From: Bacillota bacterium
GTDB lineage: Bacteria; Bacillota; UBA4882; UBA8346
Length of the DNA stretch: 64,000 nt
Direction: 5' to 3'
Assembly (NCBI GenBank): GCA_023394955.1
Contig: JAEWZY010000004.1
Coordinates: forward strand, 186,001-250,000
The first letter of the stretch is position 1, and every line of letters begins with the position of its first letter. Shown piece by piece: positions 1 to 7,209 of this stretch. The notes under the pieces are model-generated. The model saw only the letters and a program-made list of their open reading frames with translations, was not told where the DNA came from and did not search any database. A program made the translations under genes and the position numbers.

Positions 1-512
1 CCAAATCCGGCGTATCCGGGGCTGGGCGCAAAGGGGAAGTAGCTTATAATTATGCGGAACTATTCGGGAATTTCAAAGCTTATGGTTTGCCGGGCCATCG
101 TCATACTCCCGAGATTGAACAGGAACTCTCCCAAGCGGCCGGCAAAGAGCTTCAGGTTTCGTTCACTCCCCATTTGTTGCCGGTGGCGCGGGGTATTTTA
201 AGCACCATTCATCTTAGTTTGACTAACAGCGTTACCACTCAAGAGGTGGAAGAGGTATTAACCCGCAGTTATCAGGGAGAGCCCTTTGTGAAGATAGTAA
301 AAGAACCGCAATTGCCGGAGTTGAAATGGGTTGTTGGCACTAACTGTTGTCAAATGGGGGTCCGGGTTGACCATCGGACCAATCAGCTAATTGTAGTCTC
401 GGTAATCGACAATATGGGCAAAGGCGCCTCCGGTCAAGCAGTCCAAAACATGAACCTAATCTGTGATCTCCCGGAAACCATGGGTTTACAGCAATGGCCG
501 GTTTACCCGTAG
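1..512 (+). CDS. argC: N-acetyl-gamma-glutamyl-phosphate reductase, C-terminal part
   Basis: Only the 3' half is in the window. The open frame enters at the left edge, first full codon at base 3, and ends with TAG at 510-512, giving about 170 residues of a protein usually near 345. The first residues read KSGVSGAGR, a signature of ArgC, followed by the GHRHTPEI motif that carries the substrate-binding/catalytic histidine. The catalytic cysteine region lies further on as in the family or outside the window and was not assigned. ArgC reduces N-acetylglutamyl phosphate with NADPH in arginine synthesis. The first in-frame start-like codon at 87 (TTG) is internal and not a real start. argJ, argB, argD and argG follow in pathway order. 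Confidence 0.95.
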   Translation, partial: KSGVSGAGRKGEVAYNYAELFGNFKAYGLPGHRHTPEIEQELSQAAGKELQVSFTPHLLPVARGILSTIHLSLTNSVTTQEVEEVLTRSYQGEPFVKIVKEPQLPELKWVVGTNCCQMGVRVDHRTNQLIVVSVIDNMGKGASGQAVQNMNLICDLPETMGLQQWPVYP

Positions 513-516
513 GAAT

Positions 517-596
517 GATTCATGAATCGTCCCTACATGAGCCAACGTATTAATATCCAATAATCATTTTTTATTTTTAGATGAATATGTTATAAT
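517..596 (+). promoter_or_regulatory. Possible argJ promoter region with a small palindrome
   Basis: Between argC and argJ there is a perfect 12-bp palindrome GATTCATGAATC at 517-528 and a consensus -10 hexamer TATAAT at 591-596; the matching -35 position is AT-rich and weak. The palindrome contains the ATTCA/TGAAT halves found in ArgR boxes but in the reverse arrangement, so an ArgR site is only a possibility. The argJ ribosome binding site follows directly. Confidence 0.3.
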
Positions 597-620
597 CTTT
601 TACGTATGGAGGTTTTTCCA

Positions 621-1823
621 ATGAAAACCATCTCCCGTGGGGTAACAGCGCCACAAGGTTTTATAGCGGGCGGGACCGCCTGCGGCATTAAAAAAAATCA
701 ATTACCCGATCTGGCTATAATCTATTCTCAAGTTCCGGCTGCCGCGGCCGGGATTTTTACCACTAATCGGGTCCAAGCGGCCCCGGTTATCTTAAGCCGT
801 GAGTATTTGAAAAAAGGAAAGGCCCAAGCGATTATCGGCAATAGCGGCAATGCCAATGCTTGTGTTGGGGTGGCTGGAATGGAGGCGGCCCGTAGAATGG
901 CGGTGGCCGCCGGAAAAGCCCTTGATATTCCGGCTGATTCGGTATTAGTAGCGTCAACCGGAGTAATCGGTATGGCCTTGCCGGTAGAAAAGATTGAAAA
1001 GGCATTAGTTGAGAAGGCCGATTTTCTTTCCGATAATGGAAGCGCGGCTGCTGCCCAAGGGATTATGACCACCGATACTTTTCCTAAAGAAGCCGCGGTC
1101 GAATTGGAACTAGGAGGGGCAATAGTCCGGATTGGGGGTATCGCTAAAGGTTCGGGAATGATTCATCCCAATATGGCGACGATGCTTGGTTTTATAACCA
1201 CTGACGCCCGGATTGAGCAGGCTTTGCTTCAAAAAGCGATCGCCATTGCAGGAAAAACTTCTTTTAACCGGATAACAGTTGATGGCGATACCAGCACCAA
1301 CGATTGTCTACTCGTCTTGGCCAATGGTCTGGCGGAAAACAAGCCGATAACCTCGGAAGATCAAGATTATCAGGTTTTTCTGCAAGCTTTGACCGCAGTC
1401 TGTTTAGAGTTGGCCAAAATGATCGCCCGGGACGGCGAAGGCGCCACTAAACTGGTGGAGATCAAAGTCAGCGGCGGTAAAACCGAGGAAGAAGCGGTTA
1501 AAGCCGGTAAATCAGTCGCCACCTCCAATTTGGTTAAGACCGCTTTATTCGGCGCCGATGCGAATTGGGGCCGGATCTTGGCGGCGGTCGGATATTCCGG
1601 GGTAGAGATCGACCCGGAACGGATCAGTATCTCCCTGGGGGATCTCCCGGTTTATCAAAAAGGGGTTGGCCTAGTGTTTGATGAGGCTAAAGCGAAACAG
1701 ATTTTATCTCAAAAGGAAATGTTAATTAGCATTGATTTGGGTGCTGGCAAGGGAGCGGCTTCAGTTTGGACCTGCGACCTGAGTTATGATTATGTGAAGA
1801 TTAACGGGAGTTATCGGACATAA
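621..1823 (+). CDS. argJ: Bifunctional ornithine acetyltransferase / N-acetylglutamate synthase
   Basis: ArgJ moves the acetyl group from N-acetylornithine to glutamate, recycling acetyl in arginine synthesis. The protein is 400 residues, normal for the family. It has the autoproteolysis motif ATMLG, with Thr187 expected to become the N-terminal nucleophile of the beta chain, and the upstream GSGMIHPNMA stretch. An earlier in-frame ATG at 606 is rejected because its own bases make up the GGAGG ribosome binding site (608-612); ATG 621 sits at the right distance. It follows argC and precedes argB. Whether it also makes N-acetylglutamate from acetyl-CoA cannot be told from sequence. Confidence 0.95.
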   Translation: MKTISRGVTAPQGFIAGGTACGIKKNQLPDLAIIYSQVPAAAAGIFTTNRVQAAPVILSREYLKKGKAQAIIGNSGNANACVGVAGMEAARRMAVAAGKALDIPADSVLVASTGVIGMALPVEKIEKALVEKADFLSDNGSAAAAQGIMTTDTFPKEAAVELELGGAIVRIGGIAKGSGMIHPNMATMLGFITTDARIEQALLQKAIAIAGKTSFNRITVDGDTSTNDCLLVLANGLAENKPITSEDQDYQVFLQALTAVCLELAKMIARDGEGATKLVEIKVSGGKTEEEAVKAGKSVATSNLVKTALFGADANWGRILAAVGYSGVEIDPERISISLGDLPVYQKGVGLVFDEAKAKQILSQKEMLISIDLGAGKGAASVWTCDLSYDYVKINGSYRT

Positions 1824-1826
1824 TCA

Positions 1827-1861
1827 GGCGTAAGGTATGAGGCGTAGTCATGAGCATTAAT
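1827..1861 (+). repeat. Degenerate heptanucleotide repeat
   Basis: The argJ-argB spacer reads in 7-bp steps GGCGTAA, GGTATGA, GGCGTAG, TCATGAG, CATTAAT. It belongs to a wider set of 7-bp-period spacers in this window (see findings). Confidence 0.45.
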
Positions 1862-1940
1862 CTTAGACGTTTATAAGCAAAAGGGGATATTTCACAGCAA
1901 AAGGAATTTTCTTACTTGCTTACATAAGGGGTGTATTTAG

Positions 1941-2825
1941 ATGAATGGATTAGTGGCTAAAGCGGAGATTTTAATCGAAGCGATACCGTATATTCGAAAG
2001 TATTTCGGTAAAACCTTCGTCATTAAATACGGCGGGAATGCAATGGTTAATGAAGATTTGAAACGCGCCGTAATGCAAGATATAGTCCTTTTAAAGTTTT
2101 TGGGGGTTAACCCGGTTTTGATTCACGGCGGAGGGCCGGAGATTACCCAGATGTTGAAGCGGGTAGGCAAACAATCCCAATTCATTCAAGGCTTGCGTGT
2201 CACCGACTCCGAAACCATGGAGATCGTTCAGATGGTGCTGGTCGGAAAACTCAATAAAGAGATCGTCGCTAAACTGAATTTATTGGGAGGTAAGGCGGTG
2301 GGCCTTTCCGGGCAGGACGCCAACTTGCTGGTGGCCAAGAAAACCGTTCCCACCATGCCCGATGATTATCAGGGAGAGGTTCCGGATATCGGGTTTGTGG
2401 GAGAGATAATTAAAATCAATACCGAAGTCTTGGAAGAATTAATCGCTTCAAATTACATACCGGTAATTTCGTCGATTGGCGTAGGCGGGGACGGGATCAG
2501 TTACAATATTAACGCCGATACTGCCGCCGGTGAACTGGCTGCCGCTTTAAAAGCGGAAAAATTGGTAATGCTCACCGATGTGGAGGGTATTTTTGAGGAT
2601 CATCAGGATAAATCGAGCTTGATTTCCGCGCTTCAGGTGGAGCGGGCCCATCAAATGATTAATCAGGGTAAAATCGAAGGCGGTATGATACCTAAGGTTC
2701 AAGCATGTATTACCGCTTTAAAGGTTGGGGTCAACCGGACCCATATCATTGACGGAAGACAACTTCATTCGATGCTGTTAGAGATCCTTACCGATCGGGG
2801 AATCGGAACTATGGTAGTGGAATGA
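1941..2825 (+). CDS. argB: Acetylglutamate kinase
   Basis: ArgB phosphorylates N-acetylglutamate with ATP, usually the feedback-controlled step of arginine synthesis. The 294-residue protein is of normal length for the amino acid kinase family. Visible motifs are FVIKYGGNAM near residue 26 (phosphate-binding Lys), HGGGPEI near residue 61, and the C-terminal IEGGMIPK block followed by an RTHIIDG motif. The N-terminal segment before the kinase core resembles the extra helix of arginine-inhibitable hexameric forms, so feedback inhibition is likely but inferred. A GGGGTG ribosome binding site lies just upstream. It is followed 16 bases later by argD. Confidence 0.95.
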   Translation: MNGLVAKAEILIEAIPYIRKYFGKTFVIKYGGNAMVNEDLKRAVMQDIVLLKFLGVNPVLIHGGGPEITQMLKRVGKQSQFIQGLRVTDSETMEIVQMVLVGKLNKEIVAKLNLLGGKAVGLSGQDANLLVAKKTVPTMPDDYQGEVPDIGFVGEIIKINTEVLEELIASNYIPVISSIGVGGDGISYNINADTAAGELAAALKAEKLVMLTDVEGIFEDHQDKSSLISALQVERAHQMINQGKIEGGMIPKVQACITALKVGVNRTHIIDGRQLHSMLLEILTDRGIGTMVVE

Positions 2826-2841
2826 AAGGTTGTGATCGAAG

Positions 2842-4026
2842 GTGAGTAACGCTGAGTATTTAAATACCGGACAGAAAACGGTAATGAAGAACGTAGGGCG
2901 TTTACCGGTAGTTTTCGTTCGGGGTGAAGGGTCCCGTTTATGGGATGCCGATGGTAAGGAGTATATTGATTTTTTAAGTGGAATCTCAGTCAATAATTTT
3001 GGACACTGCCATCCGGAAATCACCGCCGCTTTGACGGCACAGGCCGGAAAGATCTTACACGTATCGAACTACTTTTACCTTGAAGAACAGATTAAGCTAG
3101 CCCAGGAACTAATTAAGTTAACCAATTACCACAGCGTTTTCTTCGCTAATAGCGGCGCCGAAGCCAATGAGGCCGCCATCAAACTGGCCCGAAAATACGG
3201 TAAAACCAAGCTGGGCGGGGGATATCAAATTATCACCGCTAAAGGGTCTTTCCACGGCCGGACCATGGGAGCATTATCCGCGACCGGAAAGCCCCAGTAT
3301 CATGAGGGCTTTCAGCCGATAGTCCCCGGTTTCGTCTATGCCGAGTATAATAGCCTCAAGTCATGGTTGAACGCAATAACCGACCAAACTTGCGCGATAA
3401 TGCTGGAGCTGATTCAAGGAGAAGGCGGCGTCTATCCGGCTAACCCGGAATTCGTCGAGGGGTTGGCCAGACTTTGTTATAAGTATAAGTTATTGATGAT
3501 CGTTGATGAAGTTCAGACCGGCCTAGGCCGGACCGGGAAGTTATTCGCCTACGAACATTATAATATGAAACCGGATGTTGTTACGACTGCTAAAAGTATC
3601 GGGGGCGGGGTCCCTTGCGGCGCTTTACTGGTAGATGAGGATGCCGATATATTTATCCCAGGCGATCATAGCACCACAATTGGAGGGGGAGGCATGGCAT
3701 ATGCCGCCGGCCTGGTTACCCTTAGACTCCTTCAGGAACCGGGCTTTTTGGATCAGGTCGTTCAAAAAGGGAATTATATCAAAGATACTTGGGAGTATTG
3801 GCGGCGGGAGATGCCGGTAATCAATGGCTGCCGCGGGCTGGGACTGATGCTGGCCCTGGATTTGAAGGTTCCCAGCAAACAGGTGATGCTTGCTTGTTTG
3901 GAGGAGGGATTGGTGGTTAACGCTGTTTCTGAAAATGCGATTCGGATTCTGCCAGCCCTTAACATCGGACAAGAAGATTTAGACACTGGTTTGACCATAC
4001 TAAAGAGAGTATTGCAACAGTTATAA
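2842..4026 (+). CDS. argD: Acetylornithine aminotransferase
   Basis: PLP-dependent class III aminotransferase that converts N-acetylglutamate semialdehyde to N-acetylornithine. The 394 residues include the PLP contacts NSGAEANE near residue 103, the VDEVQTG motif with Asp222, and the Schiff-base lysine Lys251 in TTAKSIGGG. The start is GTG at 2842 with a CGAAGG ribosome binding site; no ATG fits better. Its position between argB and argG supports the arginine role over the related lysine or ornithine aminotransferases. About 105 bases of spacer, ending in a good GGAGG site, separate it from argG. Confidence 0.92.
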   Translation: MSNAEYLNTGQKTVMKNVGRLPVVFVRGEGSRLWDADGKEYIDFLSGISVNNFGHCHPEITAALTAQAGKILHVSNYFYLEEQIKLAQELIKLTNYHSVFFANSGAEANEAAIKLARKYGKTKLGGGYQIITAKGSFHGRTMGALSATGKPQYHEGFQPIVPGFVYAEYNSLKSWLNAITDQTCAIMLELIQGEGGVYPANPEFVEGLARLCYKYKLLMIVDEVQTGLGRTGKLFAYEHYNMKPDVVTTAKSIGGGVPCGALLVDEDADIFIPGDHSTTIGGGGMAYAAGLVTLRLLQEPGFLDQVVQKGNYIKDTWEYWRREMPVINGCRGLGLMLALDLKVPSKQVMLACLEEGLVVNAVSENAIRILPALNIGQEDLDTGLTILKRVLQQL

Positions 4027-4133
4027 AATGTTACGCGCTATGCGTATTTATCAGAGACATAGCTGAGATTCAAACTTTCAAGGCGTGTAACACGGCTTGG
4101 GACGCATAACGTTATGAAAACAGGAGGATCATA

Positions 4134-5348
4134 ATGGAGCAAAAAGTAAAGAAAGTGGTATTGGCTTATTCGGGCGGATTGGATACTTCGATCATCATCC
4201 CCTGGCTGAAAGAGAATTATGGTTGTGAGGTTATCGCTTATGCAGCCGATGTAGGGCAAGGCGAAGAACTTGACCCGTTAAATGAAAAAGCCATTAAGAC
4301 CGGGGCTAGCAAGATATATATCGAGGATTTGAAAGCGGAGTTCGTAAAGGATTTTGTCTTTCCAATGCTCAAAGCAGGCGCAGTTTATGAAGGAAAATAC
4401 TTGATGGGGACTTCGGTAGCCCGGCCGGTCATCGCCAAACGGCAGGTGGAGATCGCCATCAGAGAAGGCGCCGATGCGGTTGCTCATGGAGCGACCGGTA
4501 AAGGCAACGATCAGGTCCGTTTCGAATTAACTTTCAAGGCTCTAAAACCCGACTTGAAAATCATCGCTCCTTGGCGGGAATGGGACATCAAATCGCGGGA
4601 GGAAGAGATTGATTATGCCGTGAAACGGGGCATTGATGTGCCGGTGACTAAGGAGAAACCCTATTCCATGGACCGGAACCTCTGGCATATCAGTTATGAG
4701 GGTGGGATCTTAGAAGACCCCTGGAATGAATATAACGATGATATGTTCATCTATACCGTTTCCCCGGAGCAAGCGCCGGACAAACCGGAGATCGTGACTA
4801 TTGATTTTGAACAAGGGGTTCCCGTAGCAATCAACGGGCAGGGGCACGACCCGGTAGCTTTGATCTTCAAACTGAATGAAATCGGGGGCAAACACGGGGT
4901 CGGCCGGGTGGACATCGTGGAAAACCGGCTGGTGGGCATGAAATCACGGGGTGTGTACGAGACTCCCGGAGGAACGATTCTCTACGAAGCGCACCATGGT
5001 TTGGAAACAGTCACTCTTGACCGGGATACGCTTCATTATAAGCAGATGTTGGCCGGGCGTTATGCGGAACTGGTCTATAACGGTCAATGGTTTACACCGT
5101 TAAAGAAAGCGATGGACGCTTTCGTGGATGAAACTCAAAAACGGGTTACCGGTTCCGTCAAAGTCAAACTTTATAAAGGAAATGCTCAAACCGTCGGACG
5201 GAAATCTCCTTTCTCCCTTTATCAGGAGAAGCTCGCTACTTTCGGCGCTGACGAAGTTTACAACCAGAAAGACGCCGAAGGATTTATCAATTTATTCGGA
5301 CTGCCGATGAAAGTCCAAGCCGGTTTAGAGCAGAGTTTCAAGAGGTAA
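4134..5348 (+). CDS. argG: Argininosuccinate synthase
   Basis: ArgG joins citrulline and aspartate with ATP to give argininosuccinate, the penultimate step of arginine synthesis. The protein is 404 residues, the family norm. The N-terminal PP-loop AYSGGLDTS (residues 9-17) binds ATP, and the GATGKGNDQVRFE block binds substrate. An AGGAGG site precedes ATG 4134. argH, which normally follows, is absent here: mgtE lies downstream instead, so argH and carbamoyl-transfer genes must be elsewhere. Confidence 0.96.
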   Translation: MEQKVKKVVLAYSGGLDTSIIIPWLKENYGCEVIAYAADVGQGEELDPLNEKAIKTGASKIYIEDLKAEFVKDFVFPMLKAGAVYEGKYLMGTSVARPVIAKRQVEIAIREGADAVAHGATGKGNDQVRFELTFKALKPDLKIIAPWREWDIKSREEEIDYAVKRGIDVPVTKEKPYSMDRNLWHISYEGGILEDPWNEYNDDMFIYTVSPEQAPDKPEIVTIDFEQGVPVAINGQGHDPVALIFKLNEIGGKHGVGRVDIVENRLVGMKSRGVYETPGGTILYEAHHGLETVTLDRDTLHYKQMLAGRYAELVYNGQWFTPLKKAMDAFVDETQKRVTGSVKVKLYKGNAQTVGRKSPFSLYQEKLATFGADEVYNQKDAEGFINLFGLPMKVQAGLEQSFKR

Positions 5349-5624
5349 ACAAACACCTAAATTTTGATGTTATAATGAATACTGGTTCCTCGCTATTGTT
5401 AGCTGTTTTTATGGATTTCGACAAACATAAATTTGTCTTAATGAATATAATACCGGGAATTGAGAGGTGGAAGGTCATGGATACGGACCCTAGTAGTTTT
5501 AAATATTTTAATGTGGTAAAAAATAATTCATTGGGGCAAACGATGACTTTTGAACACCTTTTAAAATCGGCTCGTTTTAAAATTTAAAATGAGTCTTATA
5601 ATGGTGATCCAAAAAGTAGTTTTT
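5349..5624. other. Non-coding spacer, possible tiny ORF
   Basis: No recognisable gene. There is a short frame from ATG 5477 to 5587 (36 residues) with a GAGGTGG site before it, but it matches nothing I know and lacks convincing codon use. I looked for a magnesium M-box leader before mgtE and did not find its conserved blocks. Confidence 0.4.
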
Positions 5625-5655
5625 AAAAACGCCCCCTTTATCGGGGGTTTTTGTT
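5625..5655 (+). terminator. Rho-independent terminator before mgtE
   Basis: Stem AAAAA..CCCCC / GGGGG..TTTTT with a TTTATC loop (CCCCC 5632-5636, GGGGG 5643-5647) followed by a T run. It probably ends the arginine transcript, or acts as a leader attenuator since it ends only about 25 bases before the mgtE start. Confidence 0.65.
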
Positions 5656-5677
5656 TGACCTCGGAAAGGAAGTAAAA

Positions 5678-7006
5678 ATGGTCCAAGAAAATTTGAAAGG
5701 CCTCTTATTGAGAGAGGCCTTTAATGAGTCAATAGGTGTGGCAGTTGACATGCATCCGGTTGATGTGGCGGAAACATTAAAAGAAATACCGGTTATCGTC
5801 CAAGTCCGTTTTATATCAATACTCTCTCCTGAGCGAGCGGCCCAAATCCTTCAAGAAATGGAACTGGAGGCCGAAATAGATCTTTTCAGCCACTTAGAAC
5901 AGGAAAAGACGGCGGAAATATTAAAGTGGATGGATACGGATGAAGCAGCGGACCTTCTCGCGGGACTACCGGAGAAGGATTCCGAAGAATTAATCTTATT
6001 AATGAAGGATGATGGTCGAGGGATCAAGGAACTTCTTAAATATGAGGAGGACACTTCCGGTGGATTGATGGCCACTGAATTTATGGCCATTAAGGAGGAC
6101 CAGACCGTCGAAGAAGTATTAGCGCTACTGCGGCGGCAAGCTCCGTCAGCTGAAACCGCTTATTACATATATGTGCTCCGCAACGACCAGACTATGGCGG
6201 GTGTGATTTCTCTGCGGGAACTCGTTATCAGTCCTTTGAAAACCAAGATTAAATCGATTATGAAACGGGATGTGATTTCTGTCCCCGAGGACCTTGACCA
6301 AGAAGAAGTTGCCCATATTTTTGAAAAATACGGGTTCCTCGTCTTGCCCGTTTTGGATGTGGAAAATAGGCTGGTTGGGGTAATTACAGTCGACGATGTT
6401 TTGGATGTGGCGGAGGAAGAAGCGACCGAAGATATTCACAAGAGCGCGTCGATTAATCCGTTAGATAGGGGATATGATGGCGCGGGGATTTGGACATTGT
6501 TTAGCAAACGCGTCGTGTGGTTAATTGGTCTCATCTTTTTGAATCTTATTTCTTCAGGGATAATGGCTGCCTATGAAGGAGTTCTGTCTACGGCGATAAC
6601 GTTAGCCTTTTTTATTCCCCTTTTAATTGACACCGGCGGTAACACAGGATCGCAGTCAGCAACATTAATCATTCGCGCGCTGGTTACCGGAGACGTTAAG
6701 ATGTCGGATTGGACGAAGGTATTGCTTAAGGAATTGGCGGTCGGCTTTTGTCTCGGCCTAACCTTAGGCGTCGCCGGTTTTGTGCTAGGTATTTTCCGTG
6801 GGGGAATGGATGTGGGACTGGTAGTCGGGCTGACAATGGTTGCCATTGTGATCGTGTCAAACTTCGTCGGAATGATCCTGCCGTTTGGTTTGAATTTGTT
6901 ACGTTTAGACCCGGCGGTGGCTAGTAGCCCATTGATTACTACTATTGCGGACGCATTTGGGTTGGTAATCTACTTTACGATTGCCGCTTGGGTCTTAAAA
7001 TTATAA
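5678..7006 (+). CDS. mgtE: Magnesium transporter MgtE
   Basis: Inner-membrane Mg2+ channel/transporter of the MgtE/SLC41 class. From ATG 5678 (GGAAAGGA site upstream; an in-frame TTG at 5651 overlaps the terminator and is rejected) the protein is 442 residues. Order of parts: an N-terminal superhelical MgtE_N domain with repeated AAEIL/LAGLPE helices (about 30-125), two CBS domains (about 130-255) that sense cytosolic Mg2+, a linker helix, and five membrane segments (about 280-442). The pore motif PLLIDTGGNTGSQS, with the ion-binding Asp, is intact. A relic of another gene follows. Confidence 0.93.
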   Translation: MVQENLKGLLLREAFNESIGVAVDMHPVDVAETLKEIPVIVQVRFISILSPERAAQILQEMELEAEIDLFSHLEQEKTAEILKWMDTDEAADLLAGLPEKDSEELILLMKDDGRGIKELLKYEEDTSGGLMATEFMAIKEDQTVEEVLALLRRQAPSAETAYYIYVLRNDQTMAGVISLRELVISPLKTKIKSIMKRDVISVPEDLDQEEVAHIFEKYGFLVLPVLDVENRLVGVITVDDVLDVAEEEATEDIHKSASINPLDRGYDGAGIWTLFSKRVVWLIGLIFLNLISSGIMAAYEGVLSTAITLAFFIPLLIDTGGNTGSQSATLIIRALVTGDVKMSDWTKVLLKELAVGFCLGLTLGVAGFVLGIFRGGMDVGLVVGLTMVAIVIVSNFVGMILPFGLNLLRLDPAVASSPLITTIADAFGLVIYFTIAAWVLKL

Positions 7007-7007
7007 T

Positions 7008-7118
7008 TACTTCCCTTTCCAATATGGAATGATGGCCGAGAGGGAACGCCGGGTAAAAGTGTTGGGCGCCCAGGCGGAAAAAGAAGCGTTGATACTCGTG
7101 GCGGAAGGAACCAAATAA
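7008..7118 (+). pseudogene. Relic of an SPFH/stomatin-family gene (C-terminal helix)
   Basis: Directly after mgtE an open frame ends at TAA 7116-7118 and reads MMAERERRVKVLGAQAEKEA then LILVAEGTK. This charged, Ala/Glu-rich pattern (AERE-RR-KVL-A-AEKEA-IL-AEG) is what follows the SPFH/band-7 domain in stomatin, QmcA and HflK/C-like proteins. Nothing of the SPFH domain itself precedes it. I take it as the leftover end of a deleted gene; a chance match or a genuine 30-residue peptide is possible. Confidence 0.4.
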
Positions 7119-7141
7119 AAGGTGATTTCGGAAAAGATTGG

Positions 7142-7161
7142 TTTCTTTTATATAAAAGAAA
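7142..7161. promoter_or_regulatory. Perfect 20-bp palindrome upstream of the GH13 gene
   Basis: TTTCTTTTAT is followed immediately by its exact reverse complement ATAAAAGAAA. It lies about 50 bases upstream of the GH13 start. It could be an operator or, read on the other strand where T residues follow, a weak terminator. Confidence 0.35.
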
Positions 7162-7209
7162 AAACAGGTTAAACTATCCATCAAATCTGATATGTGGAGA
7201 GGATTTTGT

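Noticed and set aside
5349..5677. Magnesium M-box riboswitch before mgtE
   Set aside because: None of the conserved M-box blocks can be found; only a simple terminator is present.
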